Below, piece by piece: positions 10,201 to 18,010 of a stretch of DNA of 64,000 nt. Position 1 is the stretch's first letter; each line of letters opens with the position of its first letter. The translations under genes were made by a program, and so were the position numbers. The stretch spans positions 31,193 to 95,192 of the forward strand of contig NZ_CVRM01000002.1 in assembly GCF_001258055.1 (NCBI RefSeq), read 5' to 3'. The stretch is from Phaeobacter italicus. GTDB taxonomy: Bacteria > Pseudomonadota > Alphaproteobacteria > Rhodobacterales > Rhodobacteraceae. Below the pieces are notes generated by a model. The model saw only the letters and a program-made list of their open reading frames with translations, was not told the origin of the DNA and made no database searches.

Positions 10201-10259
10201 TTGGTTGGCCCCAGCACCGCAACAATGCGGCGGTCACCGGAAATCTGCGCGCCTGTCAT
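7248..10259 (-). CDS. SUV3-like DExH RNA helicase with long disordered tail
   Basis: The 1003-residue protein opens with a superfamily-2 helicase core: Walker A GPTNTGKT (17-24), motif II DEIQ (99-102) and motif VI QIAGRAGRG (262-270). DEIQ and the HVFTDRLL context match the mitochondrial SUV3 family rather than DEAD-box helicases. A helical middle region follows to about residue 760. The last roughly 220 residues are low complexity: first Ala/Thr/Glu/Asp-rich, then Gly/Lys/Arg-rich (KGGQRGAGRRGQQ), a plausible RNA-binding tail. SUV3 unwinds structured RNA for degradation; a similar role is inferred. The S4 gene follows 6 bases downstream. No signal peptide or frameshift is seen. Confidence 0.88.
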   Translation of the reverse strand: MTGAQISGDRRIVAVLGPTNTGKTHYAIERMLGYRTGIMGFPLRLLAREVYDKVVAARGPSVVALVTGEERIVPPRAQYWICTVEAMPEGMGCDFLAIDEIQLCADPERGHVFTDRLLRARGTRETLFLGADTMRGPISALVPGVQFMRRERMSDLVYSGSKKISRMPPRTAIVGFSIDNVYAIAELIRRQKGGAAVVMGALSPRTRNAQVAMYQNGEVDYLVATDAIGMGLNLDIDHVAFSSLSKFDGRRMRQLAPNELAQIAGRAGRGMSHGSFGVTGDAPPLDDGVAQAIMEHRFTPLKKLNWRNSALQFGTVEALIRSLESPPQDETLVRAREADDLIALKSLSQQDEILARTTNAQSVRLLWDVCRVPDFRGISQSEHSGLLGVLFQYLHGSGVVPDDWLARQIKRIDRVDGDIDALSKRLAFIRTWTYVAQRNGWVRDESHWRGETRAVEDRLSDALHERLTQRFVDRRTSVLLRRLKQKEALLAEVNDKGEVTVEGEFVGRLEGFRFSPDKGAQGAEAKALKSASMQALAPQFHLRADRFYNAPDTEIDFTDQGGLMWGEHAVGKLVAGADPLNPQIEVFVDEAAGPDVAQKVERRLQHFISRKVNALFEPLLNLQRDEELTGLARGFAFRMVEALGILPRAAVAQEVKDLDQDARGALRKHGIRFGQFTIFMPLLLKPAPTRLRLVLWALSQGLSEFPDSPPAGLVTVPVNADAPEGYDTMCGYRNAGERMIRIDMLERLADMLRNEDSRGGFEAKPDMLSITGMTLEQFADLMQGLGYNADKGERIKAKPVDAVVTETGTPAADVPVMDAAQQAENTPAAAPDETDTAAVTEDNAVAGVTPADVPAEVANIADAGAAPVAETLADAAASDPIPETAEIETPVGDAADAKVEEQEMEVFYTFTWGRARNAKGGQRGAGRRGQQAGDGEGRGGAKRGGDGPRGKGGKPRGGKPGKKGGPRQDQGSKTYSARPPKKEKQIDPDNPFAAALMGLKQGD

Positions 10260-10297
10260 GTCTTATCCTCACACCCGGGCCGAACCGCTGTCCGGCC

Positions 10298-10867
10298 TCA
10301 AAGTTCCTTGCCTTCGACGGTATCTTTCAACCGCTCAAGGGCGCTGGTTATCTGCTCGTGGTGCGGATGTATAGCCTGCGCACGTTGATAGGCCTCATAG
10401 GCCCGGTCGGGGTCGTTGAACTGTTCAAACATCGTCCCCAAGGCAAAGATGGCGTTGTAGTCATCTGGGTTGAGGGTCAGCGCACGCTCCAGATCCGCCA
10501 CTGCAGGACCAAATAACCCCACAGAGAAATAGGCACGTGCGCGTTCATACCAGCCTTTGGCGAAATCCGGCGCGTGGTCCGTTAGTGCGGTCAGATGCTC
10601 CACCGCCATCTGAGGCTCTCCCCGCTCCAGCGCATCAAGCCCGCGCTGCAGCAGGAAATCCATCGCCGGCGATCCACTTTTGCGCCAGATGGCCTGCAAT
10701 GCGCGGTCGATTGCAACCGCGTCCTTCGGGTCAGCGTCTGCCAACTGGGCAAGCAGATCAGTTTCGGTTTTCGCGACTTGGGCCTCAACTTGCGGCGCAA
10801 GCGAAATGAGGGCTGTCAAACACGTTGCCGCCACGATAGCTTTGAGCTTGGAGAGTTTTGCAACCAT
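10298..10867 (-). CDS. Exported tetratricopeptide repeat protein
   Basis: From ATG 10867 the protein has 189 residues. It begins with a signal peptide (MVAKLSKLKAIVAATCLTALISLAPQ, ending near VEA), then carries about three TPR units (residues 75-175), for example FAKGWYERARAYFSVGLFGPAV and DYNAIFALGTMFEQFNDPDRAY. It should sit in the periplasm and act as a protein-interaction scaffold. A longer frame reaching 11008 exists but would overlap the divergent SCP2 gene and lacks a signal peptide at its start, so I reject it. It ends 38 bases before the helicase start on the same strand, so the two may be co-transcribed. Substrate unknown. Confidence 0.85.
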   Translation of the reverse strand: MVAKLSKLKAIVAATCLTALISLAPQVEAQVAKTETDLLAQLADADPKDAVAIDRALQAIWRKSGSPAMDFLLQRGLDALERGEPQMAVEHLTALTDHAPDFAKGWYERARAYFSVGLFGPAVADLERALTLNPDDYNAIFALGTMFEQFNDPDRAYEAYQRAQAIHPHHEQITSALERLKDTVEGKEL

Positions 10868-10965
10868 GATGCATTGAGTGTAACCGCGCAGCCGGCGTTT
10901 TCCAGAGCAGAGGGCCCTTCCCTCACATAAAATTGCGGGCTGCGATCCAAAATTGAGGACGACCA

Positions 10966-11253
10966 ATGAGCGACACGCTGACACAAGCAGCAGAAACGCT
11001 GAATGCAAAGATGGACGGCGGCTTTGACGGCTCCGCCAAATTCGAGATCACCGAAATGGGTTCCATCGTGTTGGACCAGAACGGCGCGCGGGTGGGCGAT
11101 GACGACGCGGATGTCACCATGACCGCGGATGCGGAAACCTTTCAGGCCATCATCGAGGGCGAACTGAACCCGACCGCCGCCTTCATGAGCGGCAAGCTTA
11201 CCATCGACGGTGACATGGGCACCGCGATGAAGCTGGCGTCGGCGATGGCCTGA
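10966..11253 (+). CDS. SCP2 sterol-binding domain protein
   Basis: This 95-residue protein is a single SCP2 domain: an amphipathic first helix, the beta strands FEITEMGSIVLDQNG and DVTMTADAETFQAI, and the terminal GELNPTAAFMSGKLTIDGDM motif followed by MKLASAMA. SCP2 domains bind lipids in a hydrophobic tunnel. It overlaps the next gene by one base (TGATG), so it is translationally coupled to a lysophospholipase-like hydrolase. A shared role in lipid or acyl-CoA handling is a reasonable inference, not shown by the sequence. Confidence 0.92.
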   Translation: MSDTLTQAAETLNAKMDGGFDGSAKFEITEMGSIVLDQNGARVGDDDADVTMTADAETFQAIIEGELNPTAAFMSGKLTIDGDMGTAMKLASAMA

Positions 11254-12215
11254 TGGACGCCCCCCTGATGGAGCCGACCCCCGCCCCGTTCTTTGCCGAC
11301 ATCGCGCAGGGCCCGGCCGGTGGAGCGGCCCATTGGGTAAGAACAAGCGATGGCCTGCGGATACGTGTGGGCCATTGGCGTTCTAACGCGACAACAAAGG
11401 GCACAGTCCTGCTGTTTCCCGGACGCACGGAATACATAGAGAAATACGGGCCCGCCGCCGCCGACTTGGCCGAACGCGGCTATGCCACACTTAGCGTTGA
11501 TTGGCGCGGCCAAGGGCTCGCGGATCGGATGCTGCCCGATCGACTGCTCGGCCACGTCGAGGCCTTTCTCGACTTTCAGAAAGATGTGGAGGCCGCGGTC
11601 CGCCTCGCTGAGCGGCTCGCCCTGCCCAAACCCTGGTATCTTCTTGGTCATTCGATGGGCGGCGCTATCGGGCTGCGGGCGGCAATCAACGGTTTGCCGG
11701 TCAATGCCTGCGCCTTTTCGGCCCCCATGTGGGGCATTCAGATCCCCGCCGCGTTGCGCCCCGTTGCCCGGGTTCTCGGCGCGCTAGGTCCTCGGTTCGG
11801 GCTGGCAAAGCTGCGCACCCCGACAACGACGGTTGAGGCCTATGTCCAAGCCAGCCCCTTTGAAGACAACACGCTGACCAATGATCCGGATATGTACCGC
11901 ATGATGCAGGATCAGCTTGCGGCGCAGCCGGATCTGTCGCTGGGTGGGCCAACCGTTCAGTGGCTCACGGAAAGCATGGCCGAATGCGCAAGCCTGGCTG
12001 CCAATGCCTCGCCCGCCCTGCCCTGCGTTACCTTTCTCGGCACCAACGAGCAGATCGTGAACACTGCCGCCATCCACGACCGCATGGCCCGCTGGCCTGG
12101 CGGCGAACTGGTGATGGTGGATACCGCACAGCATGAGGTGATGATGGAAGGCCCAGACATCCGCAGAGAGGTCTTTGACAGGATGGTTCGGCTGTTTGAC
12201 CAATACCCAGGCTGA
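11253..12215 (+). CDS. Alpha/beta hydrolase, lysophospholipase-like
   Basis: The 320-residue protein has the alpha/beta hydrolase fold with an oxyanion-loop region LLFPGRTEYIEKYG, the SVDWRGQGLADR strand, and the nucleophile elbow GHSMGG with Ser134. The late LVMVDTAQHEVMMEG carries the likely catalytic His. This pattern is that of PldB/monoacylglycerol lipase-like serine hydrolases. No signal peptide is present, so it is probably cytoplasmic. It is coupled to the upstream SCP2 gene by a one-base overlap. The exact lipid ester substrate cannot be told. Confidence 0.9.
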   Translation: MDAPLMEPTPAPFFADIAQGPAGGAAHWVRTSDGLRIRVGHWRSNATTKGTVLLFPGRTEYIEKYGPAAADLAERGYATLSVDWRGQGLADRMLPDRLLGHVEAFLDFQKDVEAAVRLAERLALPKPWYLLGHSMGGAIGLRAAINGLPVNACAFSAPMWGIQIPAALRPVARVLGALGPRFGLAKLRTPTTTVEAYVQASPFEDNTLTNDPDMYRMMQDQLAAQPDLSLGGPTVQWLTESMAECASLAANASPALPCVTFLGTNEQIVNTAAIHDRMARWPGGELVMVDTAQHEVMMEGPDIRREVFDRMVRLFDQYPG

Positions 12216-12321
12216 CCTTTCTCATTCCAGAAAACCGCCATCGCGCGCCGTGGCTCGCTTGTGATCCGTCTGAACGGGCCTTAGATGTTCTGCCATAAAC
12301 AGAAACAATCGAGGTGCTCAG

Positions 12322-14166
12322 ATGTTCAAAGCCCCCTTCCTTGACCGCGACCTTCTGCGAGACGCAAACGCCAATGCCGCAGGCGGGGCCGGACCGGATG
12401 GGCTGGGCAACCTGCCTGAATGGGATCTGAGCGATCTCTACACCTCTGAAGACGCGGCAGAGCTGGTCCGCGATCTCGCGTGGCTCGAAAAAGAATGCGC
12501 AGCCTTTGCAGCAGATTACGAGGGCAAGCTGGCAGAGCTCGACGCTGACGGTCTGCTGTCCTGTGTGCTGCGCAACGAAAAGATCAACGCGATTGCCGGG
12601 CGGATCATGTCGTTCGCGGGCCTGCGCTACTATCAGCTGACCACTGATGCGGGCCGGGCCAAATTCATGTCTGACATGCAGGAGAAGATCACGATCTTCA
12701 CCACGCCGCTTGTCTTTTTCACTCTTGAAATCAACCGGATCGAAGACAACCAGCTGGAGGCGCATTTCGCCGCCAACAGTGACCTGGCCCGCTACAAGCC
12801 GGTTTTTGACCGCATTCGCGCGATGAAGCCTTACCAGCTGTCCGATGAGTTGGAGAAATTTCTGCATGATCTCGGCGTGGTCGGAGATGCGTGGGAACGG
12901 CTGTTTGATGAAACCATCGCCGGCCTGTCCTTCACCGTGGATGGCGAAGAGCTCAACATCGAAGGCACGCTGAACCTCTTGACCGAACAGGACCGCAGCA
13001 AACGCGAGGCGGCAGCGCGCGAGTTGGCGCATGTATTTGCGGACAACATCAAGATCTTTGCCCGCGTTCACAACACCCAGGCCAAGGAAAAAGAGATCCT
13101 GGATCGCTGGCGCGGGATGCCGTCACCACAGATGGGGCGCCATCTGTCCAACCATGTCGAGCCCGAAGTTGTCGAGGCGCTCCGCGAAGCAGTTGTTGCG
13201 GCCTATCCCAAACTGTCGCACCGCTACTATGAGCTAAAGCGCAAATGGCTCGGCCTTGATCGCATGCAGGTCTGGGACCGAAATGCCCCCTTGCCGATGG
13301 AAACCAGCCGGGTGGTCAACTGGACGGAAGCTCGCGACATCGTCATGGAGGCCTACAACGCCTTTGATCCGCGCATGGGTGAGATCGCTGATCCCTTCTT
13401 CAACAAAGGCTGGATTGATGCAGGCGTGAAACCCGGCAAGGCACCAGGTGCTTTTGCCCACCCTACGGTGACCGACGTGCACCCCTACGTGATGCTGAAC
13501 TACCTCGGCAAGCCGCGAGACGTCATGACCCTCGCGCACGAGCTTGGCCACGGCGTGCATCAGGTACTGGCGGCGGAACAGGGCGAGATGCTGTCCTCGA
13601 CACCCCTCACTCTTGCTGAAACCGCATCTGTCTTTGGTGAAATGCTGACCTTCCGGAAAATGCTGGAAAAGGCAAAAGACCAGAACGAGCGCAAGATCCT
13701 GCTGGCTGGCAAGGTCGAAGACATGATCAACACGGTCGTGCGTCAGATCGCGTTTTATGACTTTGAGTGCAAACTGCACGCTGCCCGCGCCGAGGGAGAG
13801 CTGACCCCCGATGACATCAACGCGCTGTGGATGTCTGTTCAGGCAGAGTCACTGGGCGAAGCCTTTGACTTCATGGAAGGCTATGAAACCTTCTGGGCCT
13901 ATATCCCCCACTTCGTGCACTCCCCCTTCTATGTCTACGCCTACGCATTCGGCGACGGGCTGGTGAATGCCCTCTATTCGGTCTACGCCGAGGGGGCCGA
14001 AGGCTTTGAAGACAAGTACTTTGACATGTTGAAGGCCGGTGGATCCAAACACCACAAGGAATTGCTGGCCCCCTTCGGGCTTGATGCCTCTGACCCGACA
14101 TTCTGGGACAAGGGCCTTTCCATGATCTCCGACATGATCGACGAACTGGAGGCGATGGAAAGCTAA
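12322..14166 (+). CDS. pepF: M3 family oligoendopeptidase F
   Basis: The 614-residue protein matches the M3B PepF family in length and order: a helical N-terminal half, then the zinc site HELGH (His406, Glu407, His410) in TLAHELGHGVHQVLA, with the third ligand expected in TLAETASVFGE about 30 residues on. It hydrolyses short peptides in the cytosol. The start at ATG 12322 is preceded by GAGGTGC, a fair ribosome site. It is monocistronic and followed by a very strong terminator. Confidence 0.94.
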   Translation: MFKAPFLDRDLLRDANANAAGGAGPDGLGNLPEWDLSDLYTSEDAAELVRDLAWLEKECAAFAADYEGKLAELDADGLLSCVLRNEKINAIAGRIMSFAGLRYYQLTTDAGRAKFMSDMQEKITIFTTPLVFFTLEINRIEDNQLEAHFAANSDLARYKPVFDRIRAMKPYQLSDELEKFLHDLGVVGDAWERLFDETIAGLSFTVDGEELNIEGTLNLLTEQDRSKREAAARELAHVFADNIKIFARVHNTQAKEKEILDRWRGMPSPQMGRHLSNHVEPEVVEALREAVVAAYPKLSHRYYELKRKWLGLDRMQVWDRNAPLPMETSRVVNWTEARDIVMEAYNAFDPRMGEIADPFFNKGWIDAGVKPGKAPGAFAHPTVTDVHPYVMLNYLGKPRDVMTLAHELGHGVHQVLAAEQGEMLSSTPLTLAETASVFGEMLTFRKMLEKAKDQNERKILLAGKVEDMINTVVRQIAFYDFECKLHAARAEGELTPDDINALWMSVQAESLGEAFDFMEGYETFWAYIPHFVHSPFYVYAYAFGDGLVNALYSVYAEGAEGFEDKYFDMLKAGGSKHHKELLAPFGLDASDPTFWDKGLSMISDMIDELEAMES

Positions 14167-14182
14167 CTCCTTTACATCCATC

Positions 14183-14223
14183 AAAAAACGGCCGGGAAGT
14201 TTCCTTCCCGGCCGTTTTGTTTT
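14183..14223. terminator. Strong terminator after pepF
   Basis: A6 run, stem CGGCCGGGAAG/CTTCCCGGCCG and a TTTTGTTTT tail, between convergent pepF and the amidinotransferase gene; likely bidirectional. Confidence 0.92.
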
Positions 14224-14248
14224 CTGCACATGGCTCAGAGCATGGCGC

Positions 14249-15370
14249 TCACTGTTTGGGGAAATAATCCTCGCAGTCGCCGTCACGGTACACATCCGCA
14301 GTGCAGCAGTGCAGACCGCCGCCGAACGCATAGGCGTCACGCAGCTCGACCTCGACCACTTCCATCCCCAGTTTGTCCATCTGCTCGGCCTGATAGACCT
14401 CGGATTTCTCAACGCAGACGGTTTTGGGATCCAACACCAGTACGTTCATCGACAGCCAGGTCGAGGAATAGCACAGCGGCGGCGGGGTGTTGTGGGCGGG
14501 CTGGGCTGCGTCCACGATCTCCCAGCCGTTTTTGTTGAACATCTTGCGCTGCTCCTCCGGCAGGCGGCGCTGCGGGTTGTTCAGGATCAGCCCCGGACGC
14601 AGTGGGGTGAACGTGGCGTCGATGTGGATCGGATAGGGATCGCCCGGAAAATTCACCGTGTGGACACGGTGGTCCGGGAAGTGGCGGCGCAGCCATTCGA
14701 TGCCTTTGAGATTGGTGGTAAACCCGTGTTGCACCACCAGATCCTTGCCAAAACGCAGCACATCGGCTGCGTCAAACAGGGGCTCTTCCTCGGTGGTGAC
14801 GAAAAACTTCTCTGCGGCCCATTCCAGCCGCTTGGCCTCGCCGATTTTGTCGCTGAGATAATCGGGATGATAATCTGCATCCGTCAGGCGCGGTTTGGGC
14901 GCTGCCTCGTGGCGGAAATTCGGATCTTCCTCCCAGTACTGCTTCAGCAACGGGCGGTAATTCAGATATTCAAACCACCGGCAACGATAGGACATGGTGG
15001 CTTCGAGCATTTCATGGCCGACGGTCAACAGCACATCGCGCGGCGGCATGCAGCCGAACTGGCTGTCGGTATGGAAATCCGGGGTGGTCACGGGCTGCGA
15101 ATGATCGATGGAGACCGGACGATCCACCCGGATACCGCGCCCCCGCAGCTGGTCGGCGAAATTGTCCAACAGCTCATTCGCACGGTCGATGGTTTCCTGC
15201 GGGCGGCGGCCCCACTGGCCGCGCATATCGCTGTCTTCCGGCACCTTCGCGTCCAGCGCAGGTTCTTCGGGCGGAATGTGACAGTCGTCGGCACGCCCCA
15301 CGATGACGTGGCGCAGCGTGTCCCATTCGTTCCAGCTTTTGACTTCAGTTTTTTCCGGCGACCAGGCCAT
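14249..15370 (-). CDS. Amidinotransferase, glycine amidinotransferase (AGAT)-like
   Basis: The 373-residue protein has the pentein fold motifs of L-arginine:glycine amidinotransferase: DTLRHVIVGRADD near the start, EPLFDAADVLRFGKDL (catalytic Asp region), YPIHIDATFTPLRPGL (catalytic His) and the C-terminal GGGLHCCTADVYR, where Cys355 aligns with the active-site cysteine. The family moves the amidino group from arginine to an amine acceptor, making guanidino compounds and ornithine. Acceptors in bacteria include glycine, lysine and inosamine phosphates, so glycine is not assured. The gene stands alone, convergent with pepF, without a biosynthetic cluster around it that would name the product. 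Confidence 0.88.
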   Translation of the reverse strand: MAWSPEKTEVKSWNEWDTLRHVIVGRADDCHIPPEEPALDAKVPEDSDMRGQWGRRPQETIDRANELLDNFADQLRGRGIRVDRPVSIDHSQPVTTPDFHTDSQFGCMPPRDVLLTVGHEMLEATMSYRCRWFEYLNYRPLLKQYWEEDPNFRHEAAPKPRLTDADYHPDYLSDKIGEAKRLEWAAEKFFVTTEEEPLFDAADVLRFGKDLVVQHGFTTNLKGIEWLRRHFPDHRVHTVNFPGDPYPIHIDATFTPLRPGLILNNPQRRLPEEQRKMFNKNGWEIVDAAQPAHNTPPPLCYSSTWLSMNVLVLDPKTVCVEKSEVYQAEQMDKLGMEVVEVELRDAYAFGGGLHCCTADVYRDGDCEDYFPKQ

Positions 15371-15571
15371 CTTGGCACCCTCTTGTCGGGGGAGACCAAG
15401 GCGGGGCCTTCAATCTCCCGATTGAAAGTCCCGGCGTACAGGATCGTGTTCAGAGGCAGTTAGATCTATCTACGGCGACGCCATCGCCCATGTGCCCGCA
15501 AGCGGTATAGCACCCGCCCCGATACCGGGGAAGATGTTTTGCATCAGTGATATGCACAGCTCCGATGGCGA

Positions 15572-15841
15572 TTATTTCAACTGACTATCCTTGGAGCCGC
15601 GGCGGTTGATACCACCGCGCGCTTGAAAGGCGCTGTCGCGATCTTGTTGGCATTCAATGCAGAGTTTCACACCGGGCACAGCCTTGCGGCGGGGTTCCGG
15701 GATCGGCTCGTCGCAATCTGCGCAATGAGTGCGGCTCTCTCCCTGAGGGGCCCGGCGTGCTTTCATCCGGGCGAGTTCATCGCCAATGGATGCTTCGATT
15801 TGTTCGCTGACTGCCCCGTCTCGGGCCCATCCTCCGGCCAT
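15572..15841 (-). CDS. Short DksA/TraR-family C4 zinc finger protein
   Basis: From ATG 15841 the protein has 89 residues. I chose this start because AGGAG lies 7 bases upstream, whereas the longer frame (to 15901) has no ribosome site. A zinc finger CADC ... CIEC near the C-terminal half fits the DksA/TraR fold (YbiI-like), preceded by a short helix rich in Ala and Arg. Full DksA has a long coiled coil reaching into the RNA polymerase channel; this protein lacks it, as TraR-like proteins do, so an effect on RNA polymerase is possible but unproven. Confidence 0.85.
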   Translation of the reverse strand: MAGGWARDGAVSEQIEASIGDELARMKARRAPQGESRTHCADCDEPIPEPRRKAVPGVKLCIECQQDRDSAFQARGGINRRGSKDSQLK

Positions 15842-16005
15842 GATCTGTCTCCTGCTTCTAAGCAAGCAGCATAGCACGCCGCTCAAATCCACAGGAGACA
15901 AACGCCGACATCATCGTCTCTGTTCCGACATCGTGCCGGGAAAACCGCCCACTTGGCCGGGCACAGGAACAGACGGAGGTCACCTCAACCGTTCCGGCGC
16001 CACCA

Positions 16006-17067
16006 TCAGCGCAGCCGTTGTTCGGTTGCGCCGTCAAAGAAATACGCATCCGCATCATCGAAATTGATTGCAACCGCGGTACCTTCGGGCAGCGCCTCAT
16101 CGCCACGGGTTTCGACGATCAGCTTTTCGCCGGTAGGTGTGGTCAGATAGTCGTAAGACACTCCGCCCAGGCGCTCTCGTAGATCCAAGATCAGGCTGCT
16201 ATCTGCCGCAACGACACTCAGATGCTGGGGACGCAAACCCACCAGCACTTTGCTGCCCTCTGCAGGCAAGGAAACGGATGTCCCCACACGGCGATTTTCA
16301 AGGGCGGGCACAACCACACCGCCACCCTGCACTGTACCTTCAAGAAAGTTCATGCTGGGTGAGCCGATAAATCCAGCTACAAAACGGTTGTCCGGATCTG
16401 AATAGAGATCCATTGGACTGCCGACCTGCTCCACCCGCCCGGCGCGCAGCACCACAATCTTGTCGGCAAGGGTCATCGCCTCGACCTGATCGTGGGTGAC
16501 GTAGATCATGGTCGCCCCAATTTCCTTGTGAAGCCGGGCGATTTCGACCCGCATGTCCACCCGCAGTTCCGCATCGAGGTTGGAGAGCGGTTCATCGAAC
16601 AAAAACACCTCCGGCCCCCGCACAATTGCGCGACCAATCGCAACTCGCTGACGCTGCCCGCCCGATAGCGCCTTGGGCTTGCGCTTGAGGTACTGGTCCA
16701 GCTTCAGGATCCGGCTGGCCTCGGCCACCTTTTCCTTGATCTCACTCTTGGGATGGCCGTTCATCTTGAGACCGAACCCCATGTTTTCCTCAACCGTCAT
16801 ATGCGGGTAGAGCGCATAGGATTGGAACACCATCGCCACGCCGCGGTCAGCAGCATCGAGATCGGTGACATCCCGCGCCCCGATATGAATTTGCCCGCCC
16901 GAGGTTTCCTCGAGCCCTGCTATCATCCGCAAAAGCGTGGACTTGCCACAGCCTGACGGGCCAACAAAGACGCAGAACTCGCCGTCCTCGATGGTGAGAT
17001 CCACATCGTGGATCACCTGCACGTCACCATATTTCTTGACGGCCTTGGCCAATGTGACCCCAGTCAT
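16006..17067 (-). CDS. ABC transporter ATP-binding protein, MalK/UgpC type (galactoside import)
   Basis: The 353-residue ATPase has Walker A GPSGCGKST, signature LSGGQRQRVAIGRA, Walker B VFLFDEPLSNLDA and the switch histidine in MIYVTHDQ, followed by a C-terminal TOBE domain (SVSLPAEGSKVLVGLRPQHL). This is the CUT1 oligosaccharide-importer class. It sits 17 bases downstream of the IclR regulator on the minus strand, divergent from the matching binding protein and permeases, and should power their importer at the inner membrane. In this locus the ATPase is separated from its permeases and expressed with the regulator. Confidence 0.93.
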   Translation of the reverse strand: MTGVTLAKAVKKYGDVQVIHDVDLTIEDGEFCVFVGPSGCGKSTLLRMIAGLEETSGGQIHIGARDVTDLDAADRGVAMVFQSYALYPHMTVEENMGFGLKMNGHPKSEIKEKVAEASRILKLDQYLKRKPKALSGGQRQRVAIGRAIVRGPEVFLFDEPLSNLDAELRVDMRVEIARLHKEIGATMIYVTHDQVEAMTLADKIVVLRAGRVEQVGSPMDLYSDPDNRFVAGFIGSPSMNFLEGTVQGGGVVVPALENRRVGTSVSLPAEGSKVLVGLRPQHLSVVAADSSLILDLRERLGGVSYDYLTTPTGEKLIVETRGDEALPEGTAVAINFDDADAYFFDGATEQRLR

Positions 17068-17084
17068 ACGTCTTCTCCCTCAGA

Positions 17085-17876
17085 TTAACTCGGAAATTGC
17101 CAGGTCTCGGCGGCTGCCGCGATCTCCTTGGCGGTTTTCAACAGTGCCGGACGCAGGGCATCCAGCTCCTCCAGTGACTGGCGCTGCACGGATGACGTGA
17201 TCGACAGCCCCCCCATGACCTTGCCCGCCTCCGACAGAATCGGAACGGCGATGCAGATGATCCCTGGCTCGTGCTCTTCTCGGTCAAATGCCACGCCATC
17301 TGCCCGGATCTCTGCCAGCTCAGCCAACAACGCCTCAGGTGTGGCGAGCGTGTTCGGTGTGTGTGCAAAAAACGCCTGTCGGCGGATCGCATCCTCCTGC
17401 GCGTCTTGCGAGAGGTGGGCAATCATCGCCTTGCCGACGCCCGTGCAGTAGCCGGGACCAATTTTTCCGGCCTGACTGAACATTTCAATCGGGGTGGCAG
17501 CATTGCGTTTATCAACATAAAGCACTTGTCCGCGGTCAAGCTGCGCCAAGTGAATGGTCTCCCCCACGTCCGCCGACAACTGATCCAGAAAGGGGCGCGC
17601 AACCGGTGCCAAGGCACTTTGCCGCCAGGCCGCATGCGCCAAGCGCACAAGGCGCAGACCAGGCGCATAGGTCTGATGGGTTTCGTCATAAGACAGCATC
17701 CCCTGATTGGTCAGCGTCTGCACCAACCGATAAAGCGTCGCCTTGGGGTGATTGGACGCGGCCAGCACTTCGCCGAACCGCACAGGGCGGCCTGCTTCCG
17801 CGATCTGATCCAGCACTGCCAGCGCCTTGCCAACTGTCCCGTCAGAGTCTCGCGTTTGGGGCGCAGGTTTCGTCAT
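17085..17876 (-). CDS. IclR family transcriptional regulator of the galactoside locus
   Basis: The 263-residue protein has an N-terminal winged helix-turn-helix (residues about 14-75, with ASNHPKATLYRLVQTLTNQG) and the IclR effector-binding domain (ETIHLAQLDRGQVLYVDK, and GPGYCTGVGKAMIAHL near residue 145). It diverges from the binding protein gene and precedes the importer ATPase. By position it should control both directions through the shared 134-base spacer, where a TTGGTTCCA/TGAAACCAA inverted repeat is the likely operator. Whether it activates or represses, and its effector (galactose or a pathway intermediate), is inferred only. Confidence 0.92.
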   Translation of the reverse strand: MTKPAPQTRDSDGTVGKALAVLDQIAEAGRPVRFGEVLAASNHPKATLYRLVQTLTNQGMLSYDETHQTYAPGLRLVRLAHAAWRQSALAPVARPFLDQLSADVGETIHLAQLDRGQVLYVDKRNAATPIEMFSQAGKIGPGYCTGVGKAMIAHLSQDAQEDAIRRQAFFAHTPNTLATPEALLAELAEIRADGVAFDREEHEPGIICIAVPILSEAGKVMGGLSITSSVQRQSLEELDALRPALLKTAKEIAAAAETWQFPS

Positions 17877-17960
17877 CAGTGTCCTTTCTCTGACCGAACC
17901 CGGCCGACGTAACTGTTGACATCCTTAGCCGAGCGCGTTCATAGTTTCAATAGTTGGAAT

Positions 17961-17983
17961 TTGGTTCCACTATATGAAACCAA
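17961..17983. promoter_or_regulatory. Candidate IclR operator in the galactoside divergent promoter
   Basis: An inverted repeat of 9-base arms, TTGGTTCCA and TGAAACCAA, separated by CTATA, with 8 of 9 arm positions complementary. It lies 85 bases upstream of the IclR start and 28 bases upstream of the binding-protein start. IclR-type proteins bind such short palindromes. No other inverted repeat of this length is apparent in the spacer, although a weaker related stretch (TTTCAATAGTTGGAA) precedes it. Confidence 0.55.
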
Positions 17984-18010
17984 AAGACACACGTCAACAG
18001 GGAGGACGTC

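Noticed and set aside
14309..15463. 384-codon plus-strand frame
   Set aside because: Antisense to the amidinotransferase gene; no motif.
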